Shown here: piece by piece, positions 33,261 through 41,707 of the stretch
Numbering within the stretch: position 1 is the stretch's first letter
How the letters are laid out: the number at the start of each line of letters is the position of its first letter
Assembly (NCBI RefSeq): GCF_021390245.1
Contig: NZ_JAJUXH010000001.1
Coordinates: forward strand, 725,574 to 789,573
DNA from: Dyadobacter sp. CY323
GTDB lineage: Bacteria; Bacteroidota; Bacteroidia; Cytophagales; Spirosomataceae
Direction of reading: 5' to 3'
Length of the DNA: 64,000 bases
Notes under the pieces: generated by a model
Database searches by the model: none
What the model was told of the DNA's origin: nothing
Seen by the model: the letters and a program-made list of their open reading frames with translations, nothing else
Position numbers and translations under genes: made by a program

Positions 33261-36200
33261 TCAGAAAGTAAAGTTCAGATTGGCCCCGTAGCTCCGGACC
33301 GGCGGTAATGCGCCTCCCTCGAAACCGATTTGGTTGCCGATCGAGTTGGTGATGTTCGCCGGGTCTACGTTGGGTGCATTGCTTTTAATCAGCCACAGAT
33401 TGCGGCCGGTCAGTGTGAAGCGTAATGCCTGCATTTTGATTTTTTTCGCCAAAGCATCCGGAAGTTGCCAGCCGATCCTCACTTCGCGCAAATAAATGAA
33501 GCTGCCGTCGTACAGGTTGGCTTTGCTGATCCGGTTTCCTCCGTCGGAGTTGAAATGCGTGCGTGCAGCTACCACGATGTCGTTCGGGCTGCCGTCTTCT
33601 TTTACACCGGGGTTAACCAGTCCGTTTTCGCGAATTCCAGGCAGAGCCGTCTCTTCAAACATACCCGATTTATTACCATACAGATTGGTATAGGAGAAAA
33701 AGTCACCGCCTTTCTGAAAGTCAACCAGCGCCGCCAGATACAGGCTTTTGTAACTAAATGTATTGTTGAGACCTCCGATAAAATCCGGGTTGGCATCGCC
33801 AATAACCACCGGGGTAGGCGTAACGTTGTAGGTCCCGTTCGCGCCGACCACTTTGTTCCCTTTTGCGTCATACACATAGTCGGTACCCAGCATGGTCCCG
33901 AGTGACATTCCTTTTTGGGCCACCATCGAAACCCGGTTGGTCCGTCTTTCAGTACCAATCACAAACCGCTCAATGCCCTGGATGCTTTCGTCGGAGCTGT
34001 TCAGGTTGAGTACTTTGTTGTTGTTTTTTGAAAAGTTAAGGGATACCCGCCAGCTGAAATTTTTGGTCATAATGGGCATGATGTTCAAAGAGAGCTCGAT
34101 ACCCTTATTCTGGACCGTTCCACCATTTACGATTTTGGTTGAAAAACCGCTCTCTGCCGGGATCTGCACATTCCAGATCTGGTTTTCGGTGCGGCGGTCG
34201 TAGTAGGTGAAATTAAGTCCCAACACTTCATTGAAGAATTTGAAATCAACACCTCCCTCGACCTCTGACGAAAGCTCGGGTTTGAGACGACTGTTGTGCA
34301 GCCTGTCGGGCGTGCTTTGTAGCGGGAATGCACCGAACTGGGTTACGATATCGTAATATCTGGATACTGAATAGGGATCTGCATCATTACCCACCTGCGC
34401 ATACGATAAACGGGCTTTGCCGAGGGTCAGCCATGAAGTTTTCCGGATTACATCGGAGAATATGAAAGATCCCGCAATCGACGGATAGAAGTAGGAAAAG
34501 TTACCGGTTTGTTTCAATGTCGATGCCCAGTCATTACGTCCGGTGGCGGTGAGGTACAGGTATTTGTTGTAACCTAATGTAACCGACCCGAATAAGGAAT
34601 TGATCTGCTTGTTACCATATGTGGTCGATACGGTTGCAGGTGTCACCGAGTTTTGCAGCACATATACGAGCGGGGTTTGCAGTCCGCCGTTGGTGGTACC
34701 CGATTCAATACTGGACTTAATGCTCAGGATGTTCCCCCCAGCCACTGCTTCCAGACTAAACTTGTCGCTCAGGTTTTTATTCATGTTGAGCGTTGCCTGG
34801 TAGTTGTTCTCGTTGTTACGCAATGCCCTTTTGGCGTAGCTGCCCACGAAAAACCCTTTCGCTCCCCGTACTTCGTCCAGGTGATCGAAGTAATCCGAAA
34901 ATACGCGCACATCGGCGGACAGCCAGTCGGCGAGCTTGTATGTCAGGCCTGCGTTACCAAAATACCGGTTATTGTTATCGGTATTGTAGTTTTCGTACTG
35001 GTTCCAGTAAGGGTTTTGGCTGAAAGCCGGCTTTTGAATATTCCACGCCGTACGGTTCCACGACTGCTCGGTACCGTCTGCATATTTGTAATTTTTGAGA
35101 TATGCATCGTCAATCTGGCGCTGGCCGTACATGACATAAAACAGCATCGGGTTGTTACCCATGAAGCCCGTCCCCGGTCTGCCTTTGGAGTGATCGTTGA
35201 CGTAGTTGATCCCGCCGCTGAAAGTGAATTTTTCCGTGAACTTGTAAGTCGTGTTCAGACTCATGAAGAAACGTTTCAGCTCACTGCCCGGGTAAATGAA
35301 GTTTTGTTTGGTCTGCCCGACCGAAAAGCGGATGGAGCCTTTGTCGCTGCTGCTGGCAACAGAAAGGTTGTTGGAAAAAGTAACCCCTGTTTTGAAAAAA
35401 TCCTTTGCATTATCGGGCTGCGGGCTCCAAGGTGCCGCTTTCCCAAAATTGGGATTGTTGCGGTCCTGGTCCCACGACCAGTAATGGCGCACCAGCGTCC
35501 CGTCCAGCTTCGGCCCCCACGATTCGTCTGTTCCGTAATCCGGGATCAGATCGTATCTGCCTTTGCCATCATTATCGTCGTAAGTGCCACCGCCCGGCAG
35601 GAAACCGCCTGGGTTTTGATTGATATACAATTTGGTAAATGAAGAACTCCCGCCGCCGCCATAAGAATTCTGGAACTTGGGCAGATACGAAACCTGGTCC
35701 ATTTGAATGTTAAAATCATAGTTCAATGACAAGTTCCCCGATCCTTTTCCGGTTTTGGTAGTAATGTAAATAACCCCGTTTTGCCCCCGGCTTCCATAGA
35801 GCGCGGTGGCAGCTGCACCTTTCAGTACCGATATATTTTCAACATCATTTGGGTTGATCAGCTGGGCAGGGTTTCCGTAGTCGAAACCGCCGCCACCGGT
35901 TCCCTGGCCGCCTGTTACGCCATATGCGTTCATGTTCATGTTAGCCATGGGCACACCGTCCACAATGAATAATGCATTGTTGTTACCCGAAATGGATTTC
36001 AACCCGCGAATGGTAACCTTGGACGATCCTCCCATGGAACCGCTGTTGCCGCCGATCTGCACACCGGCCAGTTTTCCTTGCAACGCATTGATGTAGTTCA
36101 CCTCGCGCGCTTCCTGAATACTGCCGCCGCCGATCTGCTGAATGGCATAGCCGACATTCCGGGTACTCTGCTGAACACCCAATGCGGTCACCACCACTTC

Positions 36201-36518
36201 TCCCAGACTTTTTACATCAGGCGCCAGGCGTACCGTCACTTCCGACATCGAGCGCGGAACGTCCACATCGATGGTTTGAAAACCAATGGAGGAAACGGTC
36301 AGTTTTTGATTTCCTTCTGGCAGGCTGATGGTAAAAATACCCTCCGTGTTGGTATTGGTCCCGGACGTGGTACCCTTCACGAGCACACTTGCCCCGGGAA
36401 CTGCAGCATTCGCCTCATCGACGACTTTTCCGGACACCTGCCGGGATTGAGCCTGAACCGATGCCGCAACAAATGCAAGCCCGGCCAGGGTAAGTAAACA
36501 ACTCCGTATAATTCGCAT
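33261..36518 (-). CDS. SusC/RagA-family TonB-linked outer membrane transporter
   Basis: The 1,085-residue protein has a signal peptide ending near 'ASVQAQ', a carboxypeptidase-regulatory-like domain ('VSGKVVDEANAAVPGASVLV'), the SusC signature 'LGEVVVTALGVQQSTRNV', plug motifs ('VTIRGLKSISGNNNALFIVD', 'ALYGSRGQNGVIYITTKTG') and a long barrel ending in an aromatic residue. There is no STN domain. It lies 131 bases downstream of the hybrid sensor kinase on the same strand, so that sensor probably controls it. The coding-strand leader contains 'cctaacctaaaaacc' close to the ATG, similar to the SusC at 19786-22887. Confidence 0.95.
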   Translation of the reverse strand: MRIIRSCLLTLAGLAFVAASVQAQSRQVSGKVVDEANAAVPGASVLVKGTTSGTNTNTEGIFTISLPEGNQKLTVSSIGFQTIDVDVPRSMSEVTVRLAPDVKSLGEVVVTALGVQQSTRNVGYAIQQIGGGSIQEAREVNYINALQGKLAGVQIGGNSGSMGGSSKVTIRGLKSISGNNNALFIVDGVPMANMNMNAYGVTGGQGTGGGGFDYGNPAQLINPNDVENISVLKGAAATALYGSRGQNGVIYITTKTGKGSGNLSLNYDFNIQMDQVSYLPKFQNSYGGGGSSSFTKLYINQNPGGFLPGGGTYDDNDGKGRYDLIPDYGTDESWGPKLDGTLVRHYWSWDQDRNNPNFGKAAPWSPQPDNAKDFFKTGVTFSNNLSVASSSDKGSIRFSVGQTKQNFIYPGSELKRFFMSLNTTYKFTEKFTFSGGINYVNDHSKGRPGTGFMGNNPMLFYVMYGQRQIDDAYLKNYKYADGTEQSWNRTAWNIQKPAFSQNPYWNQYENYNTDNNNRYFGNAGLTYKLADWLSADVRVFSDYFDHLDEVRGAKGFFVGSYAKRALRNNENNYQATLNMNKNLSDKFSLEAVAGGNILSIKSSIESGTTNGGLQTPLVYVLQNSVTPATVSTTYGNKQINSLFGSVTLGYNKYLYLTATGRNDWASTLKQTGNFSYFYPSIAGSFIFSDVIRKTSWLTLGKARLSYAQVGNDADPYSVSRYYDIVTQFGAFPLQSTPDRLHNSRLKPELSSEVEGGVDFKFFNEVLGLNFTYYDRRTENQIWNVQIPAESGFSTKIVNGGTVQNKGIELSLNIMPIMTKNFSWRVSLNFSKNNNKVLNLNSSDESIQGIERFVIGTERRTNRVSMVAQKGMSLGTMLGTDYVYDAKGNKVVGANGTYNVTPTPVVIGDANPDFIGGLNNTFSYKSLYLAALVDFQKGGDFFSYTNLYGNKSGMFEETALPGIRENGLVNPGVKEDGSPNDIVVAARTHFNSDGGNRISKANLYDGSFIYLREVRIGWQLPDALAKKIKMQALRFTLTGRNLWLIKSNAPNVDPANITNSIGNQIGFEGGALPPVRSYGANLNFTF

Positions 36519-36649
36519 AATAGGTATTGGTTTTTAGGTTAGGAAATTAAATAATTAATAAAGCCTGAAAGCCTATGTAGATTACTTACCTAAAACCGGA
36601 AGATAGACGGAGGGGGCAGGATAGGCGAGGTGTTCTAAGAAGTAAAATC

Positions 36650-39625
36650 CTATTTTTTCAGTACTTCACTCGGCGGGAAACCGAAATGGCGCGCGAAGCT
36701 GGTCGAAAAATTTGCTGGGTTGCCATAACCCACCATATAGCCGACTTCTGCAACGGTGCCCGCATTTTTTTGGAGCAGTTCCTTTGCTTTATCCATTCGC
36801 ACGGTACGGATGAGATCTCCCGGAGTTTGGTTGATCAATGCTTTTAATTTTCGGTGAAACTGCGTTCTGCTCAGGCCCACGTCACTTGCCAGTAGCTCTG
36901 CACTGTATGTTTCATCGGACAAATGTGCTTCCAATGCAAGGCGTACTTTGCCCAGGAAAGCCTGTTCCATCGACGGCAGCTCTTCTGTCTGAGCCAGCCA
37001 GGAGTTATCGCTACTGTATTTTTCGCGCAAAGACTGCCGCAGGGCCTGGCGCATGCCGATGAGATTTTCGATCTGCGCGATCAGCTCCGGTTCGTAAAAA
37101 GGCTTGCGCAGGTATGCGTCTGCGCCGGTCTGCAAACCCGTAATCCGGCTGGCGACATCGACTTTGGCAGTCAGGATAATAACCGGAATGTGACTTGTCT
37201 TTTCATTGCTTTTAATCGCCGCACAAACCTGGTAACCGTCTTTTCCCGGCATCATCAGGTCGGTGATGATCAGGTCGGGAATGTTTTCCAATGCCAGCGT
37301 AATGCCTTCCTCCCCATTTTCCGCCTCCATAATGCGGTAATTTCCGGACAAAGACGAGCGGATAAACGATCTCAGATCGGCATTGTCCTCGATGATCAGA
37401 ACGAGGTTTGAGTCAGCCGACTGCAAAAACGGGATTCCGGTTTCCTTCATTTCCCATTGCACCGGATCAGCCGGGACAGGAATTATCGCTGGTTCAGCCA
37501 GCTGCTGGTCAGGCAGCATTTCGACTGGAAGTTTAACGCTGACCGTTGTGCCGGCGCCTTCTTCACTTTCTACCTGAATCGATCCATTCAGTAGCTCTAT
37601 TAGCTCTTTTGTGAGGGCCAGGCCAATTCCCGTGCCTTCCTGCGGACGACTATCGGATGAATCCGCCTGGAAAAACCGGTCGAAAATCAACGGCAGTTTC
37701 TTCGGAGAGATACCTATTCCTGTATCCCTCACCTGCACGTGGAGCAGACTTTCGTTGTGTGCATTAAACAAAGCTGCATCCACCGAAATGGTGCCGCCGG
37801 TGGGAGTGAATTTGAATGCATTGGATACCAGGTTATAAAAAATGTTTTCAAACTTGGGGCGATCCACGTTTGCGGCGCATTTATCTATGTTCGTTGAAAA
37901 TTGAAGCGTTATCTGCTTTCCAATCGCCAGCGTATCAAAGGAATTACAGATGTTCCGGATCAAACCGATCAGTTCCTGGGGTGAGCTGTTTACTTCTATT
38001 TTTCCGGCTTCCAGCTTGCTCAGGTCCAGCAGTTCGTTGATCATCTTCAAAAGTCGTTTTGCACTCTTGATTATCAGGTTCGTGTCACTCCGCGTTTTAG
38101 GATCTTTATTTTGATTAAACAGCCGCTCCGCCGGACCCAGGATCAAGGTTAATGGCGTCCGGAATTCATGCGTCAGGTTGATAAAAAACCTGGATTTAAA
38201 TGTGTCCAGCTCCCTCAGTTTATCCGCCTGATATTGTACTTCAGCTGTTCTTTCCTTCACCGTTTTTTCCAGATTCTCGGCTTGCCTTTCAATCAGTTGC
38301 CGCTTATCCTTTTCAGCCCGAAGGTTTTCTGACGAAAGTTTTTCTATTTCAATCAACCTCAGGCTCAGGTCCTTATTGGTCCGTGCAAAATCAAGCGCGA
38401 GGAAAATTGAAAAACACAAAGGCATTGCCAGTAGTCCGATCGCCATGAGCGCATCGGCTTCGCCGTTCCTGTTCACCCAGATATGGAACACATCGGTACC
38501 AACAAAAAAGAAAAACAGAGCCGTAATAAACATTCCCGTCCAGATAAGCCAGACGCCCTTTCTCCCCGCCCGGAATTCCTTCCACAACAGCCATAGACCG
38601 TCGCTGATCAGCACAAGAAAATAAAGGTCGAAAAAGCTGTTTGATCTGGAGAATGGAAAGAAACAGTAGTAGAACAGATAAAAACACCCGGGGATCAGGA
38701 CGAGGGCAAGTCGTACTCCTGAAATTTTGGCATTCGCGATTTTGTAGAGCAGCAAACCGCCAAAAATGGTCGCCAGGGTCTTGGAAATGGTAAAGCCGAT
38801 CGACCCGAGCAGTTGGAGATCGGGTACGGACGTTTCGGAATATAGGTAACGGAATACCAGAGTCCCGGCTGCGGAGGCGACGAACAGCGCGTAGTACAGG
38901 TTTACTTTTTCTTTTGGATAAAATATGAATAAAAGCAAATGCAGTACTGCAAATGCCGATAACGCTCCGAAACTGATCATCTGGTTACGGCTGGTGTAGG
39001 AGGCTGATCTCAAAGTGGCCGACAAGGTCCGGTAATTGCCGACATAGGACTCAAACCCAACAAAATCCGGAAATGGTGGTGCATAATTTGCGTATCGGAT
39101 CGCAATAAATACTGTGTCCCCGGTATACACATCGAACGGGATCAGCAGCCCCGGCGCACGTTCGGCGACGGTCTCTTTTGCATTCAATCCGATTCTGCCG
39201 TAGCCGCCTTTTTTAATTCCATCGATATAAATCTCCGACGCGCCGTCGTGGTTGATCCGGAACGCCAGCGTTTGTCCATTCAGGGTGGAATCGGCAACCA
39301 GTGATATCCGAAACCATCCGATCCCATTCCAGGTTTTTGGTAACGACTCTCGTCCGAAAACGCTTCTTATCCCAGCCCATTCACTATCCTGAAATCCGGT
39401 TGACGACCATTCGGGACGATCACCGGACCGGAACTTCCAGGCGTATTGCTGTAAAGACAAAGAGTTGGTCATGCCAACCAGGCTGTCGGCCGATAAGTGG
39501 ACAATGGAAGACTGGGCCCAGGTTTGCCAGCAGGAGGTGAAGCAGAAAAGGAACGTGAGTTTGACGAGATGTTTCCTGAAAATAGTGCTTGACGCGATGA
39601 TTACAGGCCGGGACGACTCATTCAT
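36650..39625 (-). CDS. Hybrid two-component sensor: 7TM receptor-like kinase, receiver and AraC output
   Basis: The 991-residue protein combines a full signalling path. After a signal region, residues about 40-200 form a jelly-roll-like sugar-binding domain ('GIGWFRISLVAD', 'SEIYIDGIKKGGYGRIG'). Seven or so hydrophobic segments (about 215-412) follow, as in 7TMR-DISM receptors, and then a coiled coil (418-470). The kinase has 'FINLTHEFRTPL' with His486 and ATP-binding 'VRDTGIGIS' and 'GTGIGLAL' motifs. The receiver (740-855) contains phospho-acceptor Asp789, and an AraC helix-turn-helix lies at about 895-990. Most Bacteroidota hybrid regulators use a periplasmic propeller instead. It likely activates the SusC/D pair downstream. 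Confidence 0.92.
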   Translation of the reverse strand: MNESSRPVIIASSTIFRKHLVKLTFLFCFTSCWQTWAQSSIVHLSADSLVGMTNSLSLQQYAWKFRSGDRPEWSSTGFQDSEWAGIRSVFGRESLPKTWNGIGWFRISLVADSTLNGQTLAFRINHDGASEIYIDGIKKGGYGRIGLNAKETVAERAPGLLIPFDVYTGDTVFIAIRYANYAPPFPDFVGFESYVGNYRTLSATLRSASYTSRNQMISFGALSAFAVLHLLLFIFYPKEKVNLYYALFVASAAGTLVFRYLYSETSVPDLQLLGSIGFTISKTLATIFGGLLLYKIANAKISGVRLALVLIPGCFYLFYYCFFPFSRSNSFFDLYFLVLISDGLWLLWKEFRAGRKGVWLIWTGMFITALFFFFVGTDVFHIWVNRNGEADALMAIGLLAMPLCFSIFLALDFARTNKDLSLRLIEIEKLSSENLRAEKDKRQLIERQAENLEKTVKERTAEVQYQADKLRELDTFKSRFFINLTHEFRTPLTLILGPAERLFNQNKDPKTRSDTNLIIKSAKRLLKMINELLDLSKLEAGKIEVNSSPQELIGLIRNICNSFDTLAIGKQITLQFSTNIDKCAANVDRPKFENIFYNLVSNAFKFTPTGGTISVDAALFNAHNESLLHVQVRDTGIGISPKKLPLIFDRFFQADSSDSRPQEGTGIGLALTKELIELLNGSIQVESEEGAGTTVSVKLPVEMLPDQQLAEPAIIPVPADPVQWEMKETGIPFLQSADSNLVLIIEDNADLRSFIRSSLSGNYRIMEAENGEEGITLALENIPDLIITDLMMPGKDGYQVCAAIKSNEKTSHIPVIILTAKVDVASRITGLQTGADAYLRKPFYEPELIAQIENLIGMRQALRQSLREKYSSDNSWLAQTEELPSMEQAFLGKVRLALEAHLSDETYSAELLASDVGLSRTQFHRKLKALINQTPGDLIRTVRMDKAKELLQKNAGTVAEVGYMVGYGNPANFSTSFARHFGFPPSEVLKK

Positions 39626-39783
39626 TTTACAACTTACTGATTGACCGCCAAAAAACCAAGTAGCTGTGTCTCTGCACCATAATGGTCCTGAAAAGTGGAT
39701 CCGAAATTTTTTTTGAAAATAAATGAATATAAACTGGTATCCGGACCTTGTTTTGGTCTATCGTATCATAGACGCACAAATAT

Positions 39784-40914
39784 ATGATGGATAAATACAA
39801 TCATTTTGCAGTTGAAGACCTGGTCTGGGACGCTTATTTCAGGCAATGGGTGTTATCGCCTACGCGTGAATCCGAAGCCGCGTGGACAGACTGGTCGCAG
39901 CAAAATGCAGCTTTTAATGAAAAGGCAGGCCAGGCCAGGGAAATTGTTCTTTCGCTGAAAGTCAGGGAAAACCAGCTTGCCGACGCTGAGATCAGTGCAT
40001 TGGTAGCGAAAACCGTTTCAAAGCTGAACCAACCACTATCGCAACGCATTAAATCTATCGACAAACCGCGCATGCCGCTCCTTAAAACGGCTTGGTTCAG
40101 GATCGCGGCGTCGGTGTCCATACTGCTCGTGGCGGGACTGTTGTCCAAAACCTATTTGCATAATGGAAAACAGCAGGATACTTCCATAGTAACAGAGGCC
40201 TTCCACGAACCGAAGACCAGCTTTATCAAGAAAATAAATGAGACCAAGGAGCCGATGTTGGTAGAGCTTGCGGACGATAGCAAGGTCGTGCTGACGCCCG
40301 GGAGTTACATTCAGTATGACAAGAATTTTCTGGGCGATACACGGGAGGTATTTCTGGTGGGCGAGGCATTTTTCGACGTAGCCAAAAATCCTGACCGTCC
40401 ATTTTTTGTATATGCCAATGAGTTGGTAACCAAGGTGTTGGGTACGAGTTTTACCATAAAAGCATTTGAATCTTCCAGGGAAGTTACCGTGGAAGTGAAG
40501 TCAGGCCGGGTTTCGGTGTTCGCGAAATCAGATCCTGATGCAGCTGAAAAGGCGGGCAACAATCGTCTGGAAGGATTGGTGCTTTCTCCGAATCAAAAAA
40601 TGATCTTCAAACGCGACGAAGTGCGCATGGTGAAGACGCTGGTGGAGAAGCCGGAAATTATTTTACCAAAAGATCAGATACCTCAGTTTTCATTTGAAGA
40701 CACTCCGGTAAGTGAAGTTTTCGGAGCCATAGAAGCAGCATACGGAGTGGATATCGTATACGATGCAGAACTGCTGAAAGACTGCCCGTTAACAGCCACG
40801 CTGGATGAGCAACCTCTGAATGAAAAACTCATGATTATCTGTAAAGCTGTGGAAGCAACATACGAAGTACTTGACGGACAGATCGTTATTCATAGTGAAG
40901 GATGTCGGAATTGA
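39784..40914 (+). CDS. FecR-family anti-sigma factor
   Basis: The 376-residue protein has a cytoplasmic N-terminus (about 1-100), one membrane segment (104-123) and a periplasmic FecR domain ('MLVELADDSKVVLTPGSYIQ', 'REVFLVGEAFFDVAKNPDRP', 'FFVYANELVTKVLGTSFTIK'), then a C-terminal STN-like part ('FSFEDTPVSEVFGAIEAAYG'). FecR proteins hold an ECF sigma factor until a SusC with STN domain reports substrate. Such a SusC follows, but no ECF sigma gene lies next to this FecR. The usual sigma position upstream is occupied by the divergent sensor kinase. The gene is followed by a 600-base repeat array. Confidence 0.93.
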   Translation: MMDKYNHFAVEDLVWDAYFRQWVLSPTRESEAAWTDWSQQNAAFNEKAGQAREIVLSLKVRENQLADAEISALVAKTVSKLNQPLSQRIKSIDKPRMPLLKTAWFRIAASVSILLVAGLLSKTYLHNGKQQDTSIVTEAFHEPKTSFIKKINETKEPMLVELADDSKVVLTPGSYIQYDKNFLGDTREVFLVGEAFFDVAKNPDRPFFVYANELVTKVLGTSFTIKAFESSREVTVEVKSGRVSVFAKSDPDAAEKAGNNRLEGLVLSPNQKMIFKRDEVRMVKTLVEKPEIILPKDQIPQFSFEDTPVSEVFGAIEAAYGVDIVYDAELLKDCPLTATLDEQPLNEKLMIICKAVEATYEVLDGQIVIHSEGCRN

Positions 40915-40920
40915 TTTTTA

Positions 40921-41518
40921 GCTGTTAGCTATCAGCAGTTAGCTATTAGCCATAAGCTGTTCAGGTAAAGAAAGATTTTCGAGTACACAGAGAAGTTATC
41001 AATGAGAACAAAGAAGCTGTTAGCTATCAGCAGTTAGCTATTAGCCATAAGCTAAAAGCTGTTCAGGTAAAGAAAGATTTTCGAGTAAAAGAGAAGTTAT
41101 CAATGAGAACAAAGAAGCTGTTAGCTAACGGCTAAAAGCTAACAGCTAAAAAAAAATTTTCGAGTACACAGAGAAGTTATCAATGAGAACAAAGAAGCTA
41201 ATAGCTAACGGCTAAAAGCTAACAGCTAAAAAAAAATTTTCGAGTACACAGAGAAGTTATCAATGAGAACAAAGAAGCTGTTAGCTATCAGCAGTTAGCT
41301 ATTAGCCATAAGCTAAAAGCTGTTCAGGTAAAGAAAGATTATCGAGTACACAGAGAAGTTATCAATGAGAACAAAGAAGCTGTTAGCTATCAGCAGTTAG
41401 CTATTAGCCATAAGCTAAAAGCTGTTCAGGTAAAGAAAGATTTTCGAGTACACAGAGAAGTTATCAATGAGAACAAAGAAGCTAATAGCTAACGGCTAAA
41501 AGCTAACAGCTAAAAAAA
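40921..41518 (+). repeat. Mosaic tandem repeat array (80 and 102 bp units) with internal 7-nt period
   Basis: A constant block of about 36 bases beginning cgagtacacagagaagtt recurs six times, at 40980, 41082, 41161, 41241, 41343 and 41445, giving spacings of 102, 79, 80, 102 and 102. Two kinds of linker alternate between the blocks. The long one steps in heptads (gctgtta gctatca gcagtta). The short one also steps in heptads (gctaata gctaacg gctaaaa) and ends in an A run. The array fills most of the 793-base gap between FecR and SusC and has no long reading frame. The blocks are nearly identical, so the array is recent or kept uniform. Confidence 0.95.
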
Positions 41519-41577
41519 AATTGCCAACCCTTAAACCCTCTTCTATATCGAAAAAAAATAACTACCAGAAAGAAAGA

Positions 41578-41609
41578 AGAGCCGGCAATGTTCCCGCATT
41601 ACCGGCTCT
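41578..41609 (+). promoter_or_regulatory. Leader hairpin upstream of FecR-linked SusC (copy 1)
   Basis: agagccggcaatg (41578-41590) pairs with cattaccggctct (41597-41609) across a 6-base loop, with one G-U pair possible. It lies about 100 bases before the SusC start. The same arms ccggcaatg and cattaccgg, also with a 6-base loop but of different sequence, occur in the leader of the other STN-type SusC (56122-56145). No T run follows, so it is not an ordinary terminator. Confidence 0.75.
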
Positions 41610-41707
41610 GGAATTAGCCCCAGAAAGATTGTCATCAGTTGCTCCTCCAGACGGAGGCGGGGTTCGTTTTGCAAAATTTTTTAGAACTTAACAAAACAGT
41701 CAAACGT

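Noticed and set aside
34653..35642. 329-residue plus-strand reading frame
   Set aside because: It is antisense to the SusC barrel region at 33261-36518, with no signal, motif or plausible start context.
40921..41518. CRISPR-like array of spaced repeats
   Set aside because: The spacers are themselves repeated (only two linker types), units are 80-102 bases, and no cas genes are present. This is a mosaic tandem repeat.
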